Shown: positions 1 through 12,230, counted from the stretch's first letter. The stretch: DNA of 64,000 nucleotides from Cuneatibacter caecimuris (GCF_004216775.1 NZ_SGXF01000001.1:360828-424827); one strand, 5' to 3'. Notes: generated by a model not told the origin, from the letters alone. Made by a program: numbers and translations.

Positions 1-69
1 AAGAGCGGGAAAGCCCCTCCGCGCGTTTCCGGCGCAGGCAGCTATCTCACTCTTCTTTTCTCATCAGGA

Positions 70-1461
70 TCAGATCAGATTTCCGGGAAATTTGGGAATA
101 CCCTCAAACCCTTCCTTTAAATCTTCATCGGTGGGGATGTAATCTGTCATTTTCCCATCATGGAATTTTTCATAGGCATACATGTCAAAATACCCGGTTC
201 CCGTAAGTCCGAATACAATGGTCTTTTCTTCCCCTGTTTCTTTGCATTTCAGGGCTTCGTCTATGGCCACGCGGATGGCATGGCTGCTCTCCGGCGCAGG
301 CAGAATACCCTCTACTCTGGCGAACTGCTCCGCTGCCTCGAACACAGAGGTCTGTTCCACGGAAACCGCTTCCATCAGCCCGTCGTGATACAGCTGGGAA
401 AGGATAGAACTCATGCCGTGGTAGCGGAGCCCGCCTGCATGATTGGGGGAGGGGATAAAGTTGCTGCCCAGGGTATACATCTTCGCCAGGGGGCAAACCA
501 TACCGGTATCGCAGAAATCATATACGAACTTCCCGCGGGTCAGGCTGGGGCAGGATGCGGGTTCCACGGCGATGAAGCGGTAATCCTTTTCCCCCCGCAG
601 TTTCTCCCCCATAAACGGGGAAATCAGTCCGCCCAGGTTGGAACCGCCGCCGGCGCAGCCGATAATAATATCCGGAGTGATATTGTATTTATCAAGGGCG
701 GTTTTTGTCTCCAGACCGATCACTGTCTGATGCAGCAGCACCTGATTCAGCACGCTGCCCAACACATAACGGTATCCTTCCTGGGACTGAGCGGCTTCCA
801 CAGCTTCAGAAATCGCGCAGCCAAGGCTTCCGCCTGTGCCGGGATGAGCGGCCAGAATCTTCCTGCCCACCGCCGTAGTCTCTGAAGGGGAAGGCGTCAC
901 TGACGCGCCGTATACACGCATCACTTCACGGCGGAAAGGCTTCTGCTCATAGGAGACTTTCACCATATATACCTGGCAGTCCAGATCAAAATAAGAACAG
1001 GCCATGGACAGCGCAGTCCCCCACTGGCCGGCTCCGGTCTCTGTGGTCACGCCTTTCAGCCCCTGCTGCTTCGCATAATATGCCTGGGCAATCGCGGAAT
1101 TCAGCTTATGGCTGCCGGAGGTGTTATTTCCCTCAAATTTGTAATAAATCTTCGCAGGAGTCTGTAATTTTTCCTCCAGGCAATATGCCCTTACCAGAGG
1201 AGACGGGCGGTACATCCTGTAGAAGTTCTGGATTTCATCAGGAATATCAATATATGCCGTATCATTATCCAGCTCCTGTTTGATCAGCTCGTCACAGAAA
1301 ACCGGCCTCAAATCATCATAACCCATCGGCTCCATGGTTCCCGGATTCAGCAGCGGAGCCGGCTTGTTCTTCATATCAGCGCGCACATTGTACCACTTTT
1401 TCGGCATCTCGCTTTCTTCCAGATAAATTTTGTAGGGGATTTCATGTTTTGTTTCGTTCAT
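70..1461 (-). CDS. trpB: Tryptophan synthase beta chain, TrpB2-type (PLP enzyme)
   Basis: 463-residue fold-type II PLP enzyme that joins indole and serine to make tryptophan. The PLP lysine is in the motif GNNTSGSHKLNSA (Lys119) and the phosphate-binding glycine loop is CAGGGSN (about residues 268-274). The long N-terminal extension and overall length of 463 rather than about 400 fit the TrpB2 subfamily, which often acts without a dedicated TrpA partner. No trpA or other trp gene is adjacent, so indole salvage is a plausible role (inference). A T-box with a UGG specifier sits upstream, which independently supports a tryptophan connection. The start ATG at 1461 has an AGGAG-type site just upstream. 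Confidence 0.93.
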   Translation of the reverse strand: MNETKHEIPYKIYLEESEMPKKWYNVRADMKNKPAPLLNPGTMEPMGYDDLRPVFCDELIKQELDNDTAYIDIPDEIQNFYRMYRPSPLVRAYCLEEKLQTPAKIYYKFEGNNTSGSHKLNSAIAQAYYAKQQGLKGVTTETGAGQWGTALSMACSYFDLDCQVYMVKVSYEQKPFRREVMRVYGASVTPSPSETTAVGRKILAAHPGTGGSLGCAISEAVEAAQSQEGYRYVLGSVLNQVLLHQTVIGLETKTALDKYNITPDIIIGCAGGGSNLGGLISPFMGEKLRGEKDYRFIAVEPASCPSLTRGKFVYDFCDTGMVCPLAKMYTLGSNFIPSPNHAGGLRYHGMSSILSQLYHDGLMEAVSVEQTSVFEAAEQFARVEGILPAPESSHAIRVAIDEALKCKETGEEKTIVFGLTGTGYFDMYAYEKFHDGKMTDYIPTDEDLKEGFEGIPKFPGNLI

Positions 1462-1499
1462 AATGCCTCTAACTCCTTTCTGTTCTGTCCGGGACTTTT

Positions 1500-1670
1500 C
1501 CGGAGGATTTCGTTAAATAGGAAACGCAGTTTCTTATGAAAATCAGAATCCCGCCCGCGGGATTCCCCGCCTGCGGCGTGTCGCTTTAGCGACGTGATTC
1601 TTTACGCCGCAGTGCGATCCCCCGGAGGGTTTTGTTTCATAGGAAACGCAGTTTCAGTTTCCTATGAAAC
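1500..1670. repeat. Composite palindromic repeat between T-box and trpB2
   Basis: Several symmetric elements are stacked here. An imperfect direct repeat (CGGAGG...ATAGGAAACGCAGTTTC) occurs at about 1501-1533 and 1623-1655; its last 17 bases, 1517-1533 and 1639-1655, are identical. Between the copies are a 20-bp palindrome at 1546-1565 (GAATCCCGC-CC-GCGGGATTC) and a two-level hairpin at 1571-1612 (outer CTGCGGCGT/ACGCCGCAG, inner GTCGC/GCGAC). At the right end GTTTCATAGGAAAC (1634-1647) pairs perfectly with 1657-1670. It lies in the transcribed leader of trpB2 after the T-box terminator. It looks like a REP or MITE-like dispersed element; the class is inferred. Confidence 0.6.
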
Positions 1671-1945
1671 AAAAAACGCCCTTGTCCCTGAAATAGTTAC
1701 TGCAGGGACAAGAGCAATCCAATACGCTCCTGCGGTGCCACCCGGCTTAGTGCAATCGCACTCTCTCATGGCATACACATGATATGCCGGCTTTGTTAAC
1801 GGAGTGCCTCTCCGGCTCGCCTACTGAATCTTCAGCTCGCCCTCAGGAGCCCATTCTCTCTCATCTTCCATACTGCCTCTCAGCCTCCGGCAGCTCTCTG
1901 TAATGGCGCAATCAGAGATACTCACTCTCCCTCATCGGTTTATTT
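1668..1945 (-). promoter_or_regulatory. T-box riboswitch, UGG (Trp) specifier
   Basis: On the minus strand the leader carries the conserved T-box GGGTGGCACCGC (1732-1743), followed by a terminator stem CTTGTCCCTG/CAGGGACAAG (1681-1690 and 1703-1712) and a T-run at 1671-1676. Stem I holds an AGAGAG-type bulge near 1888 and the specifier region GAA-TGG-GCTCCTGAG, placing UGG at 1851-1853. Uncharged tRNA-Trp should stabilise the antiterminator and allow transcription of the downstream TrpB2 gene. The match between specifier and gene product makes the call strong. Confidence 0.92.
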
Positions 1946-1950
1946 GTTTC

Positions 1951-1979
1951 TTTATAGCACAGATTTTTTTCTGTGTCAA
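1951..1979 (-). promoter_or_regulatory. Promoter of the T-box-trpB2 unit
   Basis: TTGACA (1974-1979) and TATAAA (1951-1956) are separated by exactly 17 bp, a near-consensus sigma-A promoter. Transcription would begin just before the T-box leader. Confidence 0.8.
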
Positions 1980-2053
1980 CCGCTTTTTCTAATGCTTCCA
2001 AATTCTCATCGTGCATTCACCTGGGCAGCGCCTGGTAAAATCAGGAAATCCGC

Positions 2054-3511
<1,458 letters not shown>

Positions 3512-3555
3512 TTATCCTCTCTTTCTCTGATCTGTAATATGGTTATTAATTCAAG

Positions 3556-3584
3556 ACTATAACAAAAAAGTGTCCGCCTGTCAA
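3556..3584 (-). promoter_or_regulatory. guaB promoter
   Basis: TTGACA (3579-3584) and TATAGT (3556-3561) with 17-bp spacing lie about 50 bp upstream of the guaB start. Confidence 0.75.
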
Positions 3585-3612
3585 ATACAATTTTACCCTG
3601 ATTTTGAGACTT

Positions 3613-4113
3613 TTATTGGATAACTTTTCTGGGCGCGCAGCGGCGCATCACTTCCAATATATGTTCATTCGGTTCAAAAATAAACAGCGTGTTGTTTCCG
3701 GATTCAGAATATGCGATCCCATAGCGCTTGTTCGTTGCGATGCCGGAAGAAACATCTACTTTTTTATAATTCTGATTGTTTTTGTAAGTATCCAGATCGT
3801 GTCCGTCCCAGGGCGCAACCAGCTCCATATTGCTGATCTCCAGACGGTGCATGCGCTTCCTCTTGCTCTGGTTCATAATCTTATCAATGTCCAGCTCGTT
3901 TGTTACAAACACATACTCATATTCCACCTTAAATGTCCGCATCAGAAAATAGCTGCCCACAAAAACCAGAGCGGTTACGATGATTCCCCAGGATGTGGTC
4001 AGCGCCAGCATCAGCCCGATCAGGCATGCCAGCACGATCAGCGGAATCTCCAGATAAACATAACCGGGCGTCTTGCGTTTCACCAGCCACTCTGCATAAA
4101 TATCCTGATTCAT
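3613..4113 (-). CDS. Small membrane protein of unknown function
   Basis: 166 residues. Two hydrophobic segments sit close together at about residues 19-39 and 42-58, forming a short hairpin, followed by a soluble C-terminal domain of about 105 residues with strand-rich sequence (VEYEYVFVTNELDID). The arrangement resembles small Clostridia proteins with a membrane hairpin and a PH-like cytosolic domain; I believe it matches a Lachnospiraceae-type DUF (possibly DUF6106) but cannot verify this. The start at 4113 has an AGGAGG site nine bases upstream, and a TATAAT sequence is present at 4150-4155. It is transcribed alone between guaB and groEL. Confidence 0.75.
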   Translation of the reverse strand: MNQDIYAEWLVKRKTPGYVYLEIPLIVLACLIGLMLALTTSWGIIVTALVFVGSYFLMRTFKVEYEYVFVTNELDIDKIMNQSKRKRMHRLEISNMELVAPWDGHDLDTYKNNQNYKKVDVSSGIATNKRYGIAYSESGNNTLFIFEPNEHILEVMRRCAPRKVIQ

Positions 4114-4231
4114 ACTTAGAATCCTCCTGCTGTATCAATATTTGTTTTTATTATACCTGCTCTGCCCTTTTTTTGAAACCCCCTTTTTCATAAATTTTCT
4201 ATAACCTGATAGGAATTTTCCATCATATACA

Positions 4232-4283
4232 ACAGCCCCATCCATAGCAGCCCGGAAATCCGGGCCGCTATAGATGGGGCTGT
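4232..4283 (-). terminator. Hairpin downstream of groEL
   Basis: A 24-bp stem with two mismatches (ACAGCCCCATC...GATGGGGCTGT) and an AAAT loop lies 16 bp past the groEL stop. No clear U-tract follows on the minus strand, so it could be an mRNA-stabilising end rather than a classical terminator. Confidence 0.55.
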
Positions 4284-4298
4284 ATCACTGCTTCTTTA

Positions 4299-6234
<1,936 letters not shown>

Positions 6235-6258
6235 GATATATTCCTCCTTCTGTTGTTA

Positions 6259-6285
6259 TTAGCACTCATTTCAATCGAGTGCTAA
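6259..6285. promoter_or_regulatory. CIRCE operator (HrcA binding site)
   Basis: TTAGCACTC-N9-GAGTGCTAA, an exact match to the CIRCE consensus, lies between the groES promoter and the groES start. Confidence 0.97.
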
Positions 6286-6299
6286 TCAATCTATGCTAT

Positions 6300-6328
6300 A
6301 TACTAGCCAATTTATTTCCAAATTGCAA
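6300..6328 (-). promoter_or_regulatory. groES-groEL promoter
   Basis: TTGCAA (6323-6328) and TAGTAT (6300-6305) with 17-bp spacing lie immediately upstream of CIRCE, so bound HrcA would cover the transcription start. Confidence 0.65.
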
Positions 6329-6529
6329 CAGGGAAGAGAGTCAATAACCTCTTAATTTTTCTATAATACCTGCTGAATTCTTGTTTTTTCTTTTGTTTTC
6401 TTGATTTTTCTTTCTCGGTAAATTTTATTTTTTGTTTATATTTTCTCCTTATTTTGATTTTAGCCCTTTTCTTTTTCTTTTATCCGTATTACAATAAGAC
6501 TGATCGACAATCAGAAAGGGGTTATTGAT

Positions 6530-6877
6530 ATGGCCAAAAAATCAGGAACCTGGCTGGCAGTCCTGCTGGGTATCGGAAGCGCCGTTGCCGCCGGAGTAGC
6601 GGCCAGCATCGCGATTACAAAAAAGCATCAGAAAGAAGACGCTGCCGCGGAAGCGGAATTTACAGATACAGCGGACTCCGCAGAGCCGGCAGAACCAGTT
6701 CAGAAAATTTCCGGTGAAGACAGAAACTATGTTTCTATACCGCATCCTGAAGTTTCTGAAGATGGGGAGGATCTTCCCGGAGAAGAGAAGGAAATCGCAC
6801 CCACAGAATGTGAGGATGCTCCTGTGGAAGATGCGCCGTCAGAGGAAAAACCTGTTACGAAGGAAGAGCTGGAATAG
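6530..6877 (+). CDS. Acidic membrane-anchored small protein
   Basis: 115 residues, family not recognised. A single hydrophobic segment (about residues 7-29, WLAVLLGIGSAVAAGVAAS) is followed by KKHQK and then a very acidic tail rich in Glu, Asp, Ala and Pro (residues 35-115). The charge step suggests an N-terminal anchor; the side on which the tail lies is uncertain. The start has a clear AAGGGG site. It is the only plus-strand gene in the first 11 kb and converges with the gene at 6983, with a conserved hairpin element between them. The long upstream stretch (6330-6510) is T-rich with no other gene seen. Confidence 0.7.
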   Translation: MAKKSGTWLAVLLGIGSAVAAGVAASIAITKKHQKEDAAAEAEFTDTADSAEPAEPVQKISGEDRNYVSIPHPEVSEDGEDLPGEEKEIAPTECEDAPVEDAPSEEKPVTKEELE

Positions 6878-6892
6878 AGGTCCGCTGAAAAG

Positions 6893-6978
6893 GGAGTCGC
6901 TAAGAGGCGGCAGAGAAAACTCCGGAGACTCAATGCCTTACGGCTATAGTCACCGGACTTTTCTCTGCCGCCTCTCTC
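6893..6978. repeat. Conserved-loop hairpin element, copy A
   Basis: A 28-bp stem (6903-6930 with 6948-6975, two mismatches) closes a 17-nt loop CAATGCCTTACGGCTAT. The 5' flank GGAGTCGCTA and the stem base AGAGGCGG are shared with copy B at 17565-17648. A T-run follows on the plus strand (6980-6985), so this copy could also terminate the gene ending at 6877. It lies between convergent genes. Confidence 0.75.
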
Positions 6979-6982
6979 TTTT

Positions 6983-7717
6983 TTAGTTGTTTTCTTTTTC
7001 CCGCACTTCTTCCAGGATTCCGTTGGTCTTCACAATGCCTCTTGGAATCGCGTCTTTGGAATTTTTCCAGGGATCGTTCTGATGACGGTAATCGAATTTG
7101 TCCGCAAACCATTCCAGATCGTCGGCAAGGCGCTGCATGTTATCCAGATACAGTCTGGTGGTTTCTTCCATGAACTCTGTCAGTTCGTTTTCTTTTAAAT
7201 GCCTGGGCGCTTCTTTTACCAGCAGCCCGTAATGCTCTGTACAAAAGCCTTTGCATTCCTGGTATTTCTTACGGAACTCTGGCTCTGTTTTCCACAGAAA
7301 AACGATTGTGGGGATATATCTGTAAAATGTGTTTTCAATTCTGTCGCAGATAAAGCAGGAATGGTTTAGTGTATCGATATATTCCGCTACCGGCCCGGGC
7401 TGCCCTTTTTTAAACATTTTTGCGGCTTTTGACGGGGTTTCCGCCAGCTTTCTGATCTCCCGGTTGGTGCGGTCTATGTGGGTTTTCATAATCAACGCCA
7501 GGCCCAGGCGGTTTTTCTGCAGGTTCAGCATCCGCATGTGCTCTCTGCAAAATCCAACCCGGTCAGTCTCCATGCGCACGTCGTCCTCCATATAGCTGGG
7601 CCCCAGTGTGTATTCCACTGCATTATTTTCCAGCACCTGTCTCATCGCGCACACTGGGCATTCACAATCTGTGTCAAAGGCGTCGTTGACTGGTATGGTA
7701 TACAATTTTTCTTTCAT
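6983..7717 (-). CDS. Cysteine-motif protein of unknown function (DUF6062-like)
   Basis: 244 residues from the preferred start. The open frame extends 17 codons further, but ATG 7717 has AGGAGG five bases upstream and follows the previous stop by 17 bp. Three Cys clusters stand out: CECPVC near residue 17, a single C-REH motif (FCREHMRML) and a second CFIC plus FCTEHYGLL motif. The duplicated pattern C-x2-C followed by FCxEH suggests two metal-binding half-domains, possibly zinc. I associate this pattern with Clostridia DUF6062 proteins; function is unknown. It is the last gene of a glnS-MocR cluster. Confidence 0.72.
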   Translation of the reverse strand: MKEKLYTIPVNDAFDTDCECPVCAMRQVLENNAVEYTLGPSYMEDDVRMETDRVGFCREHMRMLNLQKNRLGLALIMKTHIDRTNREIRKLAETPSKAAKMFKKGQPGPVAEYIDTLNHSCFICDRIENTFYRYIPTIVFLWKTEPEFRKKYQECKGFCTEHYGLLVKEAPRHLKENELTEFMEETTRLYLDNMQRLADDLEWFADKFDYRHQNDPWKNSKDAIPRGIVKTNGILEEVREKENN

Positions 7718-7734
7718 ATAGATCCTCCTCTTTC

Positions 7735-9144
7735 TCAATTGCCCCTGAACACACGGCCCCAGGCACAAGCCAGAAGCTCCGCGCCCTCTCTGATTTCCTG
7801 CTGGCTGAGATTTGCATATCCCAGCAGCACTGTGCTGGGCTGATGGCTATGGATTTCATAGCCGGAAAGCCCGTAAACCCTGACGCCCTCCTGCTCCGCG
7901 GCGCCGATCAGCTCCTGTTCCGAGACAAAGGGCAGCTCCGGGCGTTCCTGCAGAAGCAAATGCAGGCCCGCGTGTTCTCCCCGGAGCACGAACCATTTTT
8001 CCAGGGGTTTCAGGGACTGCAGCAAAATTTCATGCTTGTTCCGGTACAGCGCTCTGGCCTTGTTCAGATGGCGTTCAAAATACCCCTCGCTGAGAAAGCG
8101 CGCCAGGATCGCCTGATCCACCCTGCTCACCGTGCTGGCATAAAACCCGCATTTTTCCCGGTATACCTCCGCCAGCTGTTCCGGCAGGACCATATAGCTG
8201 ACCCGGATCGCCGGGGCTATGCTTCTGGAAAAAGTGCCCAAATAGATCACCCGGTCCGCTGCATCCACACCCTGCAGCGACGGGATAGGCTTTCCTTTGT
8301 AACGGAATTCGCTGTCATAGTCGTCTTCAATCACAAACCGCCCTTCTGCGCTGCCCGCCCAGGCCAGAAGCTCCATCCGCCGCTTGATAGGCATCACAAT
8401 GCCTGTGGGATATTGGTGAGAGGGCATCACATAGACGATCTGCGCCTCTGTCCGGTTCAGCAGATCTGTCCGCATCCCCCAGGCGTCCATTTCCACCGGC
8501 TCCATCCGGCAGCCCATGCCTGAAAGAATCCTCCAGGCCTGTTTATAGGTAGGGTTTTCCATGGCCACCGTCACGCTGCCCAGAATCTGGTGAAGCAGCA
8601 TCAGAAGATATTCATTGCCCGCTCCGATCACCACTCTGTCTTCTGAACAATTTACTCCTCTGGCAGCATGGAGGTAGCCGCAGATCGCCCGGCGAAGGGC
8701 CGGTTCTCCCTGGGACATGCCGTTGCCGAACAGCTCGCTGTTCTCACCGCCCAGCACTTCCCGGCTCAGCCGCCCCCAGGTTCTCCGGGGGAAGGTGGAC
8801 ACATCAATTCCCCGGGGAGAGAAATCCACTTTCATTGTTTTCTCTGCTTCCAGAGTTTTTCGCCTGCTGTCCGCCGGAGCCGCCGGTATGCGCAGCTGCC
8901 CTTCCAGGCCCGTCACAAAATATCCGCTGCCCCTTCGGCTTTCTATATATCCTTCGCTGGCCAGCTGTTCGTAAGCCATGTTCACTGTGCTCCGGCTCAC
9001 CTGCAGGTGTTCTGCCAGATGTCTGGAAGAAGGCAGCCTGTCAGCTGCCTTCATCGCCCCTGTCTGAATTTCAGACTTCAGATATTCATAAATCTGCTCG
9101 TACAGCGGCCTGCCGCCCTGCAGCGGAATCGTCAGTTCCTGCAT
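7735..9144 (-). CDS. MocR/PdxR-family GntR-aminotransferase regulator
   Basis: 469 residues. An N-terminal GntR winged-helix domain (about residues 1-75, with LPSSRHLAEHLQVSRSTVNMAYEQL) is fused to a class I aminotransferase-like domain (about 110-465) that keeps the PLP lysine context (LGTFSRSIAPAIRVSY). Such proteins sense PLP or amino-compound adducts and regulate PLP synthesis, GABA or taurine genes. No pdxST, gabT or similar target gene lies next to it, so the target is unknown. It sits 21 bp downstream of glnS and just upstream of the gene at 6983, suggesting co-transcription. Confidence 0.92.
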   Translation of the reverse strand: MQELTIPLQGGRPLYEQIYEYLKSEIQTGAMKAADRLPSSRHLAEHLQVSRSTVNMAYEQLASEGYIESRRGSGYFVTGLEGQLRIPAAPADSRRKTLEAEKTMKVDFSPRGIDVSTFPRRTWGRLSREVLGGENSELFGNGMSQGEPALRRAICGYLHAARGVNCSEDRVVIGAGNEYLLMLLHQILGSVTVAMENPTYKQAWRILSGMGCRMEPVEMDAWGMRTDLLNRTEAQIVYVMPSHQYPTGIVMPIKRRMELLAWAGSAEGRFVIEDDYDSEFRYKGKPIPSLQGVDAADRVIYLGTFSRSIAPAIRVSYMVLPEQLAEVYREKCGFYASTVSRVDQAILARFLSEGYFERHLNKARALYRNKHEILLQSLKPLEKWFVLRGEHAGLHLLLQERPELPFVSEQELIGAAEQEGVRVYGLSGYEIHSHQPSTVLLGYANLSQQEIREGAELLACAWGRVFRGN

Positions 9145-9165
9145 GGCTATCCCTCCGACTGTTCT

Positions 9166-10830
9166 TTATTTCGGCAGCTTAAAGCTGCTTTTCAAGGATA
9201 CAATCCTGTTCCAGATCTGGCGTTCCGGCGAGGAATCTTTGCAGTCCACGCAGAAGTACCCATTGCGCACAAACTGGAAGCTGTCATAAGGCATGGCCTT
9301 TGCCAGCTCAGGCTCCAGGTAGCATTCTTCCAGCACCTGAAGCGAATTAGGGTTCAGATTCAGCGTACCGTCCTCATTAAGCTTGCCTTTTTCTTCATCC
9401 ACAATGTTCTCATACAGCCGCACCTCTGCCTTCACCGCCGTAGGAACCGCAACCCAATGGATCGTTCCTTTCACCTTCCTGCCGTCGGGACTGTTGCCCC
9501 CTCGGCTGGCAGGGTCATAGGTTGCGTGTACCTCCGTCACATTTCCGGCTTCATCTTTCACGCATCCGGTACAAGTCACAAAATACGCGTTCATCAGACG
9601 CACTTCATTCCCGGGGAACATGCGGAAATACTTCCTGGGAGGTTCCTCCATAAAATCTTCCCGTTCAATATACAGTTCCTTTGCAAAAGGAATTTTCCTC
9701 CTGCCCAGTTCAGGATTTTCCGTATTATTATCTGCTTCCAGGTACTCCACTTCCCCTTCCGGATAATTATCGATGATCAGCTTCACCGGATTCAGCACCG
9801 CCATCATCCTGGCCCGCTTCAGCTTCAGATCCTCCCGGATGCAGTACTCCAGCATCGCGTAGTCCACCGAAGAATTGGCCTTAGACACGCCGCAGAGCTC
9901 CATGAACATTTTGAGAGATTCCGGCGTAAAACCTCTGCGGCGCAGGGCAGTCAGGGATACCAGGCGGGGATCATCCCACCCGTCCACAATTCCGTCTTCC
10001 ACCAGCTTGCGGATATACCGCTTGCCCGTCACCACATTGGTCAGATACAATTTGGCAAATTCGATCTGCCTGGGCGGATTTTCAAATTCACATTCCCGAA
10101 CCACCCAATCGTATAATGGCCTGTGGTCTTCAAATTCCAGGGTACAGATCGAATGGGTGATATGTTCCAGAGCGTCTTCAATTGGATGGGCAAAATCATA
10201 CATGGGATAGATACACCATTTATCGCCCGTATTGTGGTGAGTCATGCGGGCAACCCGGTATATCACTGGATCGCGCATATTGATATTAGGCGATGCCATG
10301 TCAATCTTGGCGCGGAGCACCTTTTCTCCGTCCCCATACATGCCATTTTTCATATTTTCGAACAGTTCCAGGTTTTCCTCCACCGAGCGGTTTCTGTATG
10401 GGCTTTCTTTCCCTGGCTCTGTCAATGTCCCGCGATACTCCCTGATTTCCTCCGCGCTCAGATCGCAGACAAACGCTTTACCTTTGCGGATCAGCTTTAA
10501 AGCGCACTCATACATCTGCTCAAAGTAATCGGAAGCAAAAAACAGCCTGTCCTCCCAGTTCACTCCCAGCCATTTGATATCTTCTTTGATGGACTCCACA
10601 AACTCTGTTTTCTCTTTCGTCGGATTGGTATCGTCAAAACGCAGGTTGAATTTGCCGCCATATTTCTGCGCCAGCCCGTAATTCAGCAGGATGGATTTGG
10701 CGTGCCCGATATGCAGATAACCGTTTGGCTCCGGGGGAAACCTGGTCTGGACATGGTCGTATACGCCCTCCTCCAGATCCTTGTCTATCATCAGTTCAAT
10801 AAAATTTTTAGAGACTGCCTCTTTTTCCAT
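9166..10830 (-). CDS. glnS: Glutaminyl-tRNA synthetase
   Basis: 554 residues from ATG 10830, chosen over an upstream in-frame ATG because GGAGGAG lies six bases before it. The class I HIGH motif is in [15 protein letters not shown], and GWDDPR and CIREDL are typical of GlnRS rather than GluRS. The C-terminal anticodon-binding beta barrels are present to the end ([20 protein letters not shown]). The KMSKS-equivalent, usually VMSKR, reads VTGKR here (about residues 255-262). It heads the cluster with the MocR regulator and the gene at 6983. Confidence 0.95.
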   Translation of the reverse strand: MEKEAVSKNFIELMIDKDLEEGVYDHVQTRFPPEPNGYLHIGHAKSILLNYGLAQKYGGKFNLRFDDTNPTKEKTEFVESIKEDIKWLGVNWEDRLFFASDYFEQMYECALKLIRKGKAFVCDLSAEEIREYRGTLTEPGKESPYRNRSVEENLELFENMKNGMYGDGEKVLRAKIDMASPNINMRDPVIYRVARMTHHNTGDKWCIYPMYDFAHPIEDALEHITHSICTLEFEDHRPLYDWVVRECEFENPPRQIEFAKLYLTNVVTGKRYIRKLVEDGIVDGWDDPRLVSLTALRRRGFTPESLKMFMELCGVSKANSSVDYAMLEYCIREDLKLKRARMMAVLNPVKLIIDNYPEGEVEYLEADNNTENPELGRRKIPFAKELYIEREDFMEEPPRKYFRMFPGNEVRLMNAYFVTCTGCVKDEAGNVTEVHATYDPASRGGNSPDGRKVKGTIHWVAVPTAVKAEVRLYENIVDEEKGKLNEDGTLNLNPNSLQVLEECYLEPELAKAMPYDSFQFVRNGYFCVDCKDSSPERQIWNRIVSLKSSFKLPK

Positions 10831-10865
10831 TGGTTCTCCTCCATTTCCCCTTTTCATATTATTCT

Positions 10866-10893
10866 ATCATACCACATATCTTTTATTCGTCAA
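10866..10893 (-). promoter_or_regulatory. glnS promoter
   Basis: TTGACG (10888-10893) and TATGAT (10866-10871), 16-bp spacing, about 35 bp upstream of the glnS start. Confidence 0.65.
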
Positions 10894-10937
10894 TAAAAAA
10901 GAATCCTTTTCAAGGCCAAAAAACGTTTTCTGCAGGC

Positions 10938-10966
10938 TTGTATTTTCCTGGGACTTCCTTTATAAT
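10938..10966 (+). promoter_or_regulatory. Promoter of the GH105 gene
   Basis: TTGTAT (10938-10943) and TATAAT (10961-10966) with 17-bp spacing, about 48 bp before the start at 11014. Confidence 0.7.
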
Positions 10967-11013
10967 AGCAGTATAAAAAATACGCAGCCTGATGCGTTAA
11001 GATGGAGGTATCT

Positions 11014-12132
11014 ATGCAAGTGACAAATGAAATGCTGATGCAGAAAATTGATCTTGTGGTGAATAAGCTGATGAATCTGGGAGGAGCGGACTATTCCAAA
11101 GACAAACTGGCGTCCACGGAATCCACAAAGGCAGGGGACATCGCTCGGGATTTTGGCATTCAGGAATGGGACTGGCCTCAGGGCGTGGGACTGTACGGGC
11201 TGCAGAAGCTGGGCGCATACCTGGGGGACAACCGCTACGACCAGTTTCTGGACGAGTGGTATCAGAGCAATATTAAAATCGGCCTGCCGTCTAAAAATGT
11301 CAACACCACAGCACCTTTTCTGACCCTCTGCAACATCCTGGACCGGATGGACAATCCGGAATACGAGCAGATGTGCCTGGACCGGGCGGAATGGCTGATG
11401 AGCGGCCTGCCCAAAACCAGAGAAAACGGCTTCCAGCATGTGACCAGCGCCATCGGCGACCGGAACGGTGTGATCCTCAATGAGGGGCAGCTCTGGGCGG
11501 ACACTCTGTTTATGACTGTTTTGTTTCTGAACAAAATGGGACACAAGTACCACCGCCAGGACTGGATCGATGAAGCGGTCCATCAGTTCCTGGTTCATAT
11601 TAAATATCTCTATGACAAGCAGTCCCGCCTGTTCTACCACGGATGGAGCTTTGAACGCAACGACAATTTCGGCGGAATCTTCTGGTGCCGCGGAAATTCC
11701 TGGTTCACCTTTGGCGTCATTGATTTCCTGGAATCCTTTGACGGGGATCTGGACAGGGGCACGGAAAAATTCCTGGTGGACACATTTAAAGCGCAGGTAA
11801 CCGCACTGAAGGAACTGCAGCTGCAAAACGGCCTTTGGCCCACCGTGCTCACCGACCCGGAAAGCTACGGAGAAGTTTCCGGCACCGCAGCCATTGCCAC
11901 CGGCATCCTGAAAGGGATTAAGATGGGAATTCTGGACGAATCCTTCCAGGAGTGCGCGGACAGAGCCATCGCCGCTGTCTGCGAAAACGTGGCGGAAGAC
12001 GGCACGGTCCTGAATGTTTCCGCAGGCACCGGCATGGGAATGGACGCGGACCATTACCGCAATATCATCCTCGCGCCCATGGCCTACGGACAATCCCTGT
12101 CGCTTGTAGCCTTGTGCACCGCGCTGAAATAA
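11014..12132 (+). CDS. GH105 unsaturated glucuronyl/rhamnogalacturonyl hydrolase
   Basis: 372 residues from ATG 11014, which has GGAGG five bases upstream; an ATG four codons earlier lies on the ribosome site and is less likely. The (alpha/alpha)6-barrel family pattern is visible: WDWPQGVGLYGL, the LNEGQLWADTLFM segment with its Asp, FWCRGNSWF, and SGTAAIATGILKG. GH105 enzymes (YteR, YesR) hydrolyse the delta-4,5-unsaturated uronic acid from disaccharides left by polysaccharide lyases. There is no signal peptide, so it acts in the cytoplasm on imported products. No lyase or transporter is adjacent; it is a stand-alone gene with its own promoter and terminator. Confidence 0.9.
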   Translation: MQVTNEMLMQKIDLVVNKLMNLGGADYSKDKLASTESTKAGDIARDFGIQEWDWPQGVGLYGLQKLGAYLGDNRYDQFLDEWYQSNIKIGLPSKNVNTTAPFLTLCNILDRMDNPEYEQMCLDRAEWLMSGLPKTRENGFQHVTSAIGDRNGVILNEGQLWADTLFMTVLFLNKMGHKYHRQDWIDEAVHQFLVHIKYLYDKQSRLFYHGWSFERNDNFGGIFWCRGNSWFTFGVIDFLESFDGDLDRGTEKFLVDTFKAQVTALKELQLQNGLWPTVLTDPESYGEVSGTAAIATGILKGIKMGILDESFQECADRAIAAVCENVAEDGTVLNVSAGTGMGMDADHYRNIILAPMAYGQSLSLVALCTALK

Positions 12133-12155
12133 AACGGTTTAAAACATTTATTAAT

Positions 12156-12186
12156 AAAATGGAGGGAGTCCCCCTCCATTTTTTAC
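12156..12186 (+). terminator. Rho-independent terminator after GH105
   Basis: AAATGGAGGG and CCCTCCATTT form a stem around a short loop, followed by a T-run, starting about 24 bp after the stop at 12132. Confidence 0.88.
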
Positions 12187-12230
12187 TCCTATTTTCTGAA
12201 CTCCAGCCTCTCCCTGCGCAAAAATTATTC

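Noticed and set aside
8668-10116. 482-codon plus-strand frame across the MocR and glnS genes
   Set aside because: Crosses two real genes on the other strand and has no recognisable domain.
10960-12093. 377-codon minus-strand frame antisense to GH105
   Set aside because: GH105 motifs on the plus strand are decisive, with promoter and terminator matching that strand.
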